Positions 1-6,703 of a DNA stretch of 10,280 nt are shown piece after piece (within the stretch, counting starts at the first letter, position 1; every line of letters starts with the position of its first letter). Source of the DNA: CAZTWC01 sp964617105 [NCBI: uncultured Myxococcia bacterium] (lineage in GTDB: Bacteria > CAZTWC01). Below the pieces are notes generated by a model that did not search any database, was not told the origin of the DNA, and saw nothing but the letters and a program-made list of their open reading frames with translations. A program made the position numbers and the translations under genes. The stretch is from contig CAZTWC010000117.1 in NCBI GenBank assembly GCA_964617105.1, positions 1-10,280 on the forward strand, written 5' to 3'.

Positions 1-2
1 GG

Positions 3-140
3 CTCATTGTAACCCACAAAAACTTATCCACAAGCATAAATGCAGAAATCGCCTATAGCAATATCGATTATTGCCATATTTTATCACCACAATGGGGGTT
101 CACAGTTGACTTACCAACCGGCGGGAAATTTAAGGAATGA
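3..140 (+). CDS. possible 3' end of a plus-strand gene entering from the left
   Basis: The third plus-strand frame is open from the window edge to a TGA at 138-140, giving about 45 residues that end in WGFTVDLPTGGKFKE. I recognise no family. An open stretch this short can occur by chance in DNA of this composition, so the call rests only on openness and a reasonably protein-like composition. If real, the gene converges on the minus-strand operon that ends at 201, leaving about 60 bases between them in which I see no clear terminator hairpin. Confidence 0.2.
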   Translation, partial: LIVTHKNLSTSINAEIAYSNIDYCHILSPQWGFTVDLPTGGKFKE

Positions 141-200
141 TATCGGGGATTATCCTACAAATACGTGCTGAATTAGTTTTTGGGAGTTACAAATCAATTA

Positions 201-1322
201 TTACTCCAATTTCTGCCATTTTCCGTTCACTGGCCGGTAAATATCATACCAGCCGGATTCATCTTGGGAGCCCTTAACTCCGGTCATTCCTTCATATTGC
301 ATGGATTTTGCTTTTTTTAACACATTGGCACGGTTAACCTCTTGTTTTTCTGCTCTGATGGCTTCAATTGCTCCTAATAGAAAATTTCCTGTATCAGTGC
401 CGAAATCCTCCCACAGGTCATTGCCGCTCGTGCCCAAACCCATGGCATGAATAGGTGGTAAATCAGGCAAGGCATTGTTTAATCTTTTCAATAACTCCCC
501 CGTAACGAGAGCGTCTCCGCCAAACCAGGAAATATCTTTCATGATATCATTTTTCAAACTCCTGGTAACCAGGTTGAAGAAGTCATTTTGAAAACCTAAG
601 TATACAATTGTATCCAACTTTTCCTGTTCTCTTAGGCTAACAAGCGAATTTATAGGGAGGTCTGTATTGTTTACTGGAAAGGATGCCAATAACTTTGGTG
701 GCGTCTGTTCAAGCTTAACATGGTTAGCGGCAAAGGTATTGGCGTACAGATGTGAAACGAGATCCATACTATAAACATTGGTTTCAAAAACAACTGCGAA
801 GTGTTTAACCTTTTGCTTGTTCATGGCAGTAAACAGGGCATCGCTTTGCAGCCGGTTGGAAGGAGCCATCAACACCAGGTTTTTAATCCCCTCCAGCATT
901 GTCGATGATGCGGTAACTGCAACTACCAATAGATCTTGCATTTCAGGATTGGCAGTAATGGCGAAAGCCGCGTCTGAAGTCTGACAAACAACGGCAATGA
1001 CGTCAGGATCCTGCCAGGCTGTCTTAAATTTATCAACAAGGATATTTTGATTTGATTCCATGTCTTCCACAAGCAACTTTAGACTGGAGGTGTTTGTCGA
1101 TAAAACCTTAGAAACCCCCTCCTTGATCTTGTTCCCTTTCTCGCTGTTACTGCCAGATAGGGGTAATAACAGAATAATTTTGGGAATGGAGCCTTGCGTA
1201 ATATCACCTGACTGGCTGCCATCGGAATTATCAGCTGTAGGCGAGGAATCTGAACCGCAAGTATAAAGTGCTGCTGAACCTAGTATCAAAAGGGCTATTA
1301 GAACAATCTTATTTATCTTCAT
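201..1322 (-). CDS. lipoprotein, leucine-binding-type periplasmic binding protein (Peripla_BP_6-like)
   Basis: A 373-residue exported solute-binding-type protein, last gene of the four-gene minus-strand operon. I chose the ATG at 1320-1322 because it begins a lipoprotein signal (MKINK, hydrophobic LIALLILGSAAL, then LYTC with Cys22 as the predicted lipidated residue). The same frame is open to 1388, but those extra residues precede the signal and are charged. After a Ser/Asp/Gly-rich linker, the type I periplasmic fold starts near residue 46 with IILLLPLSG, the classic first strand of the LivJ family. Other family signatures are VTASSTMLEGI...APSN and a C-terminal EGMTGVKG...WYDIY. It is a clear paralogue of the upstream gene, with which it overlaps by 14 nt. 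Compared with that paralogue it lacks about 20 residues in the second lobe, after GND. Ligand unknown; no transporter membrane or ATPase genes are adjacent, so an import role is doubtful. Lipidation with Thr at -1 and Tyr at -2 is plausible but not ideal. Confidence 0.85.
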   Translation of the reverse strand: MKINKIVLIALLILGSAALYTCGSDSSPTADNSDGSQSGDITQGSIPKIILLLPLSGSNSEKGNKIKEGVSKVLSTNTSSLKLLVEDMESNQNILVDKFKTAWQDPDVIAVVCQTSDAAFAITANPEMQDLLVVAVTASSTMLEGIKNLVLMAPSNRLQSDALFTAMNKQKVKHFAVVFETNVYSMDLVSHLYANTFAANHVKLEQTPPKLLASFPVNNTDLPINSLVSLREQEKLDTIVYLGFQNDFFNLVTRSLKNDIMKDISWFGGDALVTGELLKRLNNALPDLPPIHAMGLGTSGNDLWEDFGTDTGNFLLGAIEAIRAEKQEVNRANVLKKAKSMQYEGMTGVKGSQDESGWYDIYRPVNGKWQKLE

Positions 1323-2538
1323 TTTTTTTCCACACTCCCTTTTCTGCTTTGTACGAATCGAATACCCCCTCTTTATGAGCCAGATCAAACCCCTTTTTTC
1401 CAGTGAGACCGGTAAAGGTAACCTCCCTGCCTGCTTTTAACAGATTGCTGCGGGAGATCTCTTGATTAGCCGACTCCAGTTTTAAAATAGTTTTCTTTAG
1501 AAAAATACCCGCATCATATCCCAGGGCTGCCCAAACGTCAGGTTCCACAGCATACTTTTTTTTGTAAAGGACAACAAAATTTTGATAATCATTCCCTTCT
1601 GGATTGAGAATTCCAAAGGTAACCACTGTCAAATTGCCATTTAATTCATTTGCCTTTTGGAGCATTTGCCCATCATGGAGGGCATCGGAAGCGAACCACT
1701 GGTAATCATAGCCTTTTAACAGGGGTAAAGAAGTCATGAAATCTTTGGGAAAACCAAGGAACAAAAGGGTCTGGATATTGCTTAGTTGTACCAGGCTATG
1801 ATGGGGAACATGGCCGTTATATACAGGGAAACAACCGGCGAGTGCCGGGAAATGGAGGGGCTGGTTCATATTGTCAGTAGTCCCCCGCCGTAATTCTCCC
1901 GCCATGGCATGGGAGTGAACCAGTGAAAACAGATCCTGGCTATAGATATTGTCCGCGAATAGGATGGCAAAACGGTTAATTTTTCTTTTTTCCAGGAGTT
2001 GATATATCACTTTTGCCTGTAAAAAGTTGGATGGCGCAATCAGTAAAAGATTTTCTATTCCTAATAGCTGAGAGGAACTGGCTGTTGCAGAGACTACCAA
2101 AATGTCCCTTTTCCCCGGTTCCTCTACGATAAGTTTTGTCTGAGGAGAACTGGTAGTGAGAATTGAAATTACTTCAGGATAACTGCGGGCAGAATCAAAT
2201 CTGGCTTTGAGCGACTTATCGTCCAAACCCTGGATATCAATAGGTGCCAAGGATACTTTCCCCTTTGTTAGCATCTCCTGCAAAGCCAGTTGAAATCCAT
2301 TCTTGACTTTATTGGGATGTTCCGAACCTTGTCCTGTCAAGGTTAGAAAAAGAACAATTTTTTTCTCGTTACCTGCCTGGGCGAAAGAATCATCAAATAA
2401 AAATAAGAAGGAGAAGGAGAAAAATAGAAAAAAGACGCCATACTGAGGGATAAACCGAACAGGATCCAATATTTTTAAATTTTGGTTATTGAAAGTCGAT
2501 TTTAGTATTTTCTTTTGTGCAAAAATGGGCTTACGCAT
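1309..2538 (-). CDS. exported leucine-binding-type periplasmic binding protein, paralogue of the downstream gene
   Basis: A 409-residue type I periplasmic binding protein. The N-terminus has an unusually long polar region (about 30 residues), a Phe-rich hydrophobic core (residues 34-48) and a likely signal peptidase I site after SFAQA (residue 55), so this copy appears soluble and periplasmic rather than lipidated. The mature fold opens with IVLFLTLTGQGSE; VSATASSSQLLGI and LLLIAPSNFLQ match LivJ-like proteins. The C-terminal part keeps the family element NDYQNFVVLYKKKY followed by WAALGYDAG and FTGLTGKKGF. The ATG at 2536-2538 overlaps the preceding stop as TAATG. No better start with a Shine-Dalgarno is seen inside; a TTG at residue 24 lacks one. 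It shares with the downstream protein the motif pattern ATASS..L.GI.NL.L.APSN.LQ, which shows tandem duplication. Ligand unknown. An amino-acid ligand is possible, but a divergent sensory or structural role is equally open because no ABC permease is present. Confidence 0.85.
   Translation of the reverse strand: MRKPIFAQKKILKSTFNNQNLKILDPVRFIPQYGVFFLFFSFSFLFLFDDSFAQAGNEKKIVLFLTLTGQGSEHPNKVKNGFQLALQEMLTKGKVSLAPIDIQGLDDKSLKARFDSARSYPEVISILTTSSPQTKLIVEEPGKRDILVVSATASSSQLLGIENLLLIAPSNFLQAKVIYQLLEKRKINRFAILFADNIYSQDLFSLVHSHAMAGELRRGTTDNMNQPLHFPALAGCFPVYNGHVPHHSLVQLSNIQTLLFLGFPKDFMTSLPLLKGYDYQWFASDALHDGQMLQKANELNGNLTVVTFGILNPEGNDYQNFVVLYKKKYAVEPDVWAALGYDAGIFLKKTILKLESANQEISRSNLLKAGREVTFTGLTGKKGFDLAHKEGVFDSYKAEKGVWKKNEDK
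1320..1340 (-). promoter_or_regulatory. coupled start and ribosome binding site in the 14-nt gene overlap, with an A8 run
   Basis: On the minus strand the start reads GGAAAAAAAATG: a GGA lies six bases before the ATG, and a second possible Shine-Dalgarno (AGGGAG, 1335-1340) lies 12 bases before it. The upstream gene runs through this segment and stops at 1309, so its ribosomes terminate just past the next start; translational coupling is likely. The A8 run (1322-1329) is at the exact point where the two frames meet. Confidence 0.55.
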
Positions 2539-2549
2539 TATTTTTTTCC
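2536..2549 (-). promoter_or_regulatory. TAATG stop-start overlap with an upstream A7 run
   Basis: The minus strand reads GGAAAAAAATAATG. The TAA of the HEAT-repeat gene shares its last A with the ATG of the binding-protein gene, and GGA stands eight bases before the start as a weak Shine-Dalgarno. This is a termination-reinitiation arrangement, so the two products are probably made in linked amounts. Confidence 0.6.
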
Positions 2550-4334
2550 ATGTGAGTCATTACTTGTAATCATATTCAGCGCCTGTTCTGCGGCCTGACG
2601 TATATTTTCATCAGGGTCCTGTAAAAAGACCTGCAGTTTAGGAATCACAATTGGATCACCCAGGTTGCCAAGGGCCAATAGACAGGTCTCCTTTCGAGAA
2701 TTGTCATTGCTCATATGCAGCAGATCCAAAATCTTCCCCAGCACATACTTTTGCCTCTCATCTTCTCCGCTATTTTTCAGGAGTTTACCAATCCGGCCCA
2801 GGGACAGAAGAGCAGTATCACTTAGGTCGCCATAATCTACACTTGATTTTGGCTGCCGGGATTCCTTGTTCGAGATGAGATTCAGCATGGTGTCAATGAT
2901 TTTATGCCCTGGTTTGGCAAGGTCGCCGGCTGCCACAATGGCCTGCAGCCTGGTTTTGTTCAAAAAATCTTTTTTGGAGATGATATCTGAAAGGGCCGAC
3001 TGGGCCTGATCATGACCTGCGAGTTCCAGGGCATGGACAATGACGTTAACAGCCTGGTCCAAATCTTGATTGGCCCTGATAATCCGGGGTATCTTAAGGT
3101 AGGCGTCATCTGGAAAAGCGAGAAGATAATCGCGCAGTTCATGAACCAGGGCAGTCAACTCGGATGGGGAGAGATCACCGGCAACTGCCTTTTTCAGGTT
3201 GCTGCAAAGTTCAACCAAATCTACACCGGCAAATTTAACTTTTAAACTCTCCATCTTTTGCTGCTCCCAAAAAGATGGTGGTATTGCAGCGCTGTTCCCT
3301 GTGGAGTTTTCACCTGATGCTGCCTGGATGACCTCCGCCAAATCATTAAATTTTTTCCAAATTTGAAGTTTTTCGTCAGGTTTAAATGGGACCAACTTTA
3401 AATAGATCTCGCTTTTGGTCCGGTTAAGCATGATGGAATCATATTCCAAAATAACAGTTTCTTCCCCATTGACTCCCTTGAGCCAGGAATGTCCAGCACC
3501 AGCCGGCTGGATTTCGAAATTTGACTTTAGAACCCTTATTCTAAATTTATTTCCTTCTTTTGGATAAGTTCCAGCTATGTTGGTAAAATCCAACTTAAGG
3601 TAATTTTTTTTCTTCTTGAATACCCTTTGGCATTTGGCATCCTTTTTTTGGTAGAGGGCCTGGTAATTGCCAGTGGAGTTCCTCTCGACAGTCGTCCATT
3701 CTAGAGGGTTGTCATGGTCTTGGCTACCAGGTTCCTTCTGAAGATTGGCTGAAAAAACCGCTGCCAGAGAATAAATGGTCTCCCCCAGGGATTTTTGATC
3801 TTTGGGAGCCATGGTTGCAGGAAACGTGATATGAAAAGGCCGGCCATCCGGAGTAAAAGTTACCAGAAAAAAATTGCTATAGATTTTTTCCAATTGCCGT
3901 TTTCTTTCACCGGAAATAGTCACTGTACAGGATGAAAACTGGAAACCGACAAAAAACGCCCCCTTCTTTTGGCCAAAGACACGAAAATTAAGCGTTCCTT
4001 TGATCAGCATCTCTACATTTTGGCTCTTTTGAATAGTTCCTTTACCTGGTTCATTTTCCAGCTGACTGAATAGTTCCAGATTGTATTTACTCTTATAATG
4101 GTACATTTGGCGGCTCTCTTGCAGCCAATTGAACATACAACTATTCCCGGCTATTTCTTTTTTCGGGTCAGCAGGCTGTGGACGAGTTTCAATCCCTCCC
4201 TGTTTCAGCGATATTGGCGAATTTTTATTGTGACAGGAAACAAACCATGACCAACAAATCCCAAAAAACAGAAAAACAACCAGAGCACCCAGGGCCAGTG
4301 GTTTCATTCTCTTTTTATTTTTTTCTTTAATCAT
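2538..4334 (-). CDS. membrane-anchored protein resembling the N-terminal module of large lipid transfer proteins (vitellogenin-N-like, HEAT-like C-terminus)
   Basis: A 598-residue envelope protein. Residues 11-34 form a hydrophobic segment ending in FVSC, so it is a lipoprotein (Cys34) or has an N-terminal membrane anchor. Residues 75-330 are beta-rich: YHYKSKYNLELFSQLE, then FFVGFQFSSCTV, then TPDGRPFHITFP followed by ETIYSLAAVF, then a VERNSTGNYQALYQ segment. Residues 365-592 are helical, with HEAT-like units LSDTALLSLGRIGKLL and ETCLLALGNLGDPIVIPKL. This order (sheet, a G-x-(V/P)-x-x-I/F strand before a NIKRG-like helix, a 'G-C/N-Y-x-x-x-Y' strand, then a superhelix with ALGNxGxP) is that of the vitellogenin/MTP/apoB N-terminal module in animals. 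That resemblance is my reading and not a database result; plain HEAT-repeat lipoprotein is the conservative call. The start may be Met1 (4334) or Met10 (4307); neither has a good Shine-Dalgarno. It is 25 bases from the upstream gene and overlaps the downstream gene by TAATG. Confidence 0.7.
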   Translation of the reverse strand: MIKEKNKKRMKPLALGALVVFLFFGICWSWFVSCHNKNSPISLKQGGIETRPQPADPKKEIAGNSCMFNWLQESRQMYHYKSKYNLELFSQLENEPGKGTIQKSQNVEMLIKGTLNFRVFGQKKGAFFVGFQFSSCTVTISGERKRQLEKIYSNFFLVTFTPDGRPFHITFPATMAPKDQKSLGETIYSLAAVFSANLQKEPGSQDHDNPLEWTTVERNSTGNYQALYQKKDAKCQRVFKKKKNYLKLDFTNIAGTYPKEGNKFRIRVLKSNFEIQPAGAGHSWLKGVNGEETVILEYDSIMLNRTKSEIYLKLVPFKPDEKLQIWKKFNDLAEVIQAASGENSTGNSAAIPPSFWEQQKMESLKVKFAGVDLVELCSNLKKAVAGDLSPSELTALVHELRDYLLAFPDDAYLKIPRIIRANQDLDQAVNVIVHALELAGHDQAQSALSDIISKKDFLNKTRLQAIVAAGDLAKPGHKIIDTMLNLISNKESRQPKSSVDYGDLSDTALLSLGRIGKLLKNSGEDERQKYVLGKILDLLHMSNDNSRKETCLLALGNLGDPIVIPKLQVFLQDPDENIRQAAEQALNMITSNDSHGKK

Positions 4335-4359
4335 GTGCGAATTAATTTTTGAGCAAGCC

Positions 4360-5865
4360 CTAAGGCAATAAAAAAGTCTTACTGGCCGTTTTATCGAACA
4401 ATACCATTTTTTGCTTGAACGCGGTCCAGTTTACCCACCACCAGGTTAATTGATTGATTTTAAAACAAGGAATCGGCACCTCCCTGCACATCCTGAAAAA
4501 ACACTTCCTTTTCCAGCAAATACCAGGTGTGTACCATTTTATAAAAGGTCCCAGTCTACCTTTGGGCCCGATTAAATCGTTGGTTATGGTAAATTGCAAA
4601 TTTCCGCTGATTTCCTTATTATCCGCCGTGGGTTTCATGTAGCACATGCCTTCAAAAAAGAGTCTGTCTCCAATGAGGTCCAGGGTCCCTTTTACACCGG
4701 ATGAAGCCGCCTTGATGGTAACACCGGCAGAGGCAAAAGTGCCAATTTTAAAATAGGGCCACACTTTAGCGTCCAGGTCTGTTCCGGCTATAATTTTCCA
4801 TTCAATACCAATTTCACCGCTGGCACCGGCAGTAACTTCCACGGGTATAGGGCCCATGAAAATAGTTTTTGTTATCTTCTTTTCTTTGAGCCATTTGACT
4901 TTGTCCGACCAGGTGTAACCAAAACCAAAGCGCTTTTTACTCCAGAGTAGAGCCCCGAGAAAGTAGGTCATGTATTTATAATGGGAGTTGGCGCTGCGGA
5001 AATAGAGGGTCTTTATATCGGCCGAAGCCCGGTAGAAGTCGAACTCGCGCTCAAAAAGAGTGACATTTACACCTACATTGCCCTTTAAATCCGCCCCTTC
5101 TTTATGAAATCGCGCCAAACCGTCCATTGAAAAAAACGCACCAAAATATTGGTTGGCGAAATCTTTATCATATGCCTTGGAAAACTCCAGGGGTTTTTCG
5201 TCATCTGACCCACTCTCCAAAGGAGTCCTCCTGGGAGATGGAAGTTTTATTTTAATCTCTTTTAGCAGGATTTTATCCCCGGGAAATTGAGTCTGCCATA
5301 CTTTTAACGGATAGGTCTTTGTCTCCTCAACATCGCGGATTAATTCCCCTGCCAATTTTCCAGGGATATGGAGGGAGACAGGAATACTGGTAACAATTTC
5401 TGCTGGTATTTTTAGCACTGGGAGCCTATCCCGGTAATTATTTAAGGAACTGTCCCATACTTCAAGAGGGTGACACTCGCCCGTATCCGGGGTTTGGAGG
5501 CAAAACTGGAGAAGGATGTCCTGGTAATCTTTGGATATAGAATATACTTGAAGTATCATTTCAAGCCGCGAGTCGGGCATTAGAGGGATAATTCTTTCAG
5601 GTCCAGGTTGATAACTCAACAAATTTATGGGCAACAAATTTTCCTGAATCGAGCCCAGGCTAATAGCCAGTTTTTCACTCCCTTGTAAGCCGGGGGTTTC
5701 GCTATCACTTGCCAACGATTTGTTTCTATCCGCCTGTTCGCTGTCAAGTGGTCCGCTTTTATTGTTTCCCACACCGCAACCTAACAGAAGAGCAAATACT
5801 GAAACAAGAATTACACCTCTCAACTTCATTATTATCAGGTGTTTGTATAACTTTTGAAACATCAT
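4360..5865 (-). CDS. beta-rich lipoprotein of unknown function, first gene of the operon
   Basis: A 501-residue predicted lipoprotein. The signal ends in VFALLLGCGVG, giving a strong lipobox (LLGC, Cys30). The frame is open from an ATG at 5889, but the ATG at 5863-5865 has a good Shine-Dalgarno (AGGAGA, eight bases away), while 5889 has none. A third candidate, at 5829, has only a weak one. After a polar linker there is a beta-strand-rich N-terminal part, then residues about 235-435 with alternating strands such as GPIPVEVTAGASGEIGIEW and FASAGVTIKAASSGVKGTL. This style appears in secreted proteins of myxobacteria-like organisms that I cannot name with confidence. The C-terminal 60 residues are odd: four Cys within a Lys/Arg-rich stretch (CWKRKCFFRMC...PC) followed by LTWWWVNW. 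No enzyme motif is visible. Position ahead of the lipid-transfer-like gene suggests a shared envelope role, which is inference only. Confidence 0.75.
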   Translation of the reverse strand: MMFQKLYKHLIIMKLRGVILVSVFALLLGCGVGNNKSGPLDSEQADRNKSLASDSETPGLQGSEKLAISLGSIQENLLPINLLSYQPGPERIIPLMPDSRLEMILQVYSISKDYQDILLQFCLQTPDTGECHPLEVWDSSLNNYRDRLPVLKIPAEIVTSIPVSLHIPGKLAGELIRDVEETKTYPLKVWQTQFPGDKILLKEIKIKLPSPRRTPLESGSDDEKPLEFSKAYDKDFANQYFGAFFSMDGLARFHKEGADLKGNVGVNVTLFEREFDFYRASADIKTLYFRSANSHYKYMTYFLGALLWSKKRFGFGYTWSDKVKWLKEKKITKTIFMGPIPVEVTAGASGEIGIEWKIIAGTDLDAKVWPYFKIGTFASAGVTIKAASSGVKGTLDLIGDRLFFEGMCYMKPTADNKEISGNLQFTITNDLIGPKGRLGPFIKWYTPGICWKRKCFFRMCREVPIPCFKINQLTWWWVNWTAFKQKMVLFDKTASKTFLLP

Positions 5866-5873
5866 TAATAAGA

Positions 5874-5879
5874 TCTCCT
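5874..5879 (-). promoter_or_regulatory. Shine-Dalgarno AGGAGA fixing the start of the first operon gene
   Basis: The minus strand reads AGGAGA, then eight bases, then ATGATG. It is the best ribosome binding site in this region and supports initiation at 5865 rather than at the upstream in-frame ATG at 5889, which has no purine-rich element before it. Confidence 0.6.
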
Positions 5880-5889
5880 GTTCACTCAT

Positions 5890-6006
5890 AATGAAACTTA
5901 CATAACTTAATCTTCTATAAAAAACCGTTGGTCTAAAGATAGATCTATTGTAGTTTAATTCGCACTTTTAGCAAACAAAATAAGCATTTGAGATAAAATT
6001 TCATAA
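5890..6006. promoter_or_regulatory. divergent intergenic region, probable promoters for both directions
   Basis: About 120 A+T-rich bases separate the left operon (minus) from the Cys-rich gene (plus), so both transcripts should begin here. The best minus-strand candidate is a TACAAT -10 box (5947-5952 on the plus strand as ATTGTA), 17 bases from a poor -35, TTTGCT (5970-5975). I see no convincing sigma-70 pair for the plus strand and no obvious operator palindrome. The call rests mainly on gene orientation. Confidence 0.3.
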
Positions 6007-6603
6007 ATGATATCCTTAAAAAGGGTGTTGAAAAGTGATCTGGTCAATAAAAAAGGAAATAAAGTCTATGTCAAATTATCCCCTTCAACGGCTTCAATTT
6101 ATCCATATTTATTTTATTTTATTTTTAGTGACTTCGGGAATCCGAAAAAATGTAAAAATAGTAAAAAATCCTGGGACCCAGAGACCTGGAGCTGTGTTAA
6201 CACCTGTAATGAAACCCGTTGTAAAGACTATGAAACCTGCAATACCTTTTCAGGAAAATGCGAACCGCGGGTAAGTAACTCTGAACAGTTGATAAAACTG
6301 TTAGGTCAAGTCAAAGAGATTGGTCTAAAGATGCTGCAGAAGGATCCTGAGGCAGTAACAGATAGTGAAATTAGAACCTTTCTTTCATATTTTTCTAAAA
6401 ACAGTCCCTACTATAACCGGCTAGATCTTATTCGTGAGCAACTTGCTAATCGTTCTTCTTATGAATTAATGAAATTTTTATCTCAAATCAAATCAATCTC
6501 AATTAATTCTGGCAATGCTGTGATAACCATGGCGGGAAATGCCAAATGGTTTTTGATGAAGGAAGCTGATGGACTTTGGAAAATCACTTTTTTTCAGGAT
6601 TAG
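6007..6603 (+). CDS. Cys-rich hypothetical protein, probable lipoprotein with a frameshift in its signal region
   Basis: As an uninterrupted frame it encodes 198 residues from an ATG at 6007 that lacks a good ribosome binding site. The mature-looking part begins near residue 44 with GNPKKC. It has six Cys in 37 residues (49, 63, 67, 72, 78, 85) in an EGF-like pattern, SWDPETWSCVNTC...CKDYETC...SGKC, of a kind common in exported deltaproteobacterial proteins. Residues 90-198 form a helical domain ending in WFLMKEADGLWKITFFQD, which looks like the last strands of an NTF2/SnoaL-like fold, a weak impression. The first 40 residues make a poor signal peptide. The next frame instead holds an ATG at 6068 with Shine-Dalgarno and a good hydrophobic segment (LQFIHIYFILFLVTSG) ending exactly where the Cys-rich part starts. 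One missing base at 6134-6136 would explain this, so the intact ancestor was probably a 6068-6603 lipoprotein. It may be a recent pseudogene or a sequencing error. Confidence 0.6.
   Translation: MISLKRVLKSDLVNKKGNKVYVKLSPSTASIYPYLFYFIFSDFGNPKKCKNSKKSWDPETWSCVNTCNETRCKDYETCNTFSGKCEPRVSNSEQLIKLLGQVKEIGLKMLQKDPEAVTDSEIRTFLSYFSKNSPYYNRLDLIREQLANRSSYELMKFLSQIKSISINSGNAVITMAGNAKWFLMKEADGLWKITFFQD
6054..6136 (+). other. displaced ribosome binding site and signal peptide in the second frame
   Basis: AGGA at 6054-6057 precedes an ATG at 6068-6070 by ten bases. The frame then encodes MSNYPLQRLQ and a hydrophobic run to LVTSG. Read with one extra base (tc to tgc at 6134-6135), it would give LVTC followed by GNPKKC, a lipobox joined to the mature domain in the other frame. 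This is stronger initiation evidence than exists for the ATG at 6007. Confidence 0.45.
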
Positions 6604-6703
6604 CAAACAAATCTCTCTTGTTTTTCCTATACCCATTTGCTAAAATGCCTCTCAACTTCCCTATACCATATACCCTAAAACGAAACCAGTCTGGAGATTT
6701 CAT

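Noticed and set aside
1060-1266. A 68-codon plus-strand open frame antisense to the lipidated binding protein
   Set aside because: It lies fully within a gene with clear family motifs and shows no ribosome binding site or recognisable protein features.
5928-6332. A 13-base exact repeat, ttggtctaaagat, at 5928-5940 and 6320-6332
   Set aside because: A 13-base match is expected about once by chance in 10 kb; one copy is inside a coding region and no flanking similarity exists.
6600-6643. TTAGCAAA (6600-6607) and TTTGCTAA (6636-6643) inverted repeat after the Cys-rich gene, considered as a terminator
   Set aside because: The stem is only eight A+T-rich pairs with a loop of 28 bases and no T run follows, so it is not a convincing intrinsic terminator.
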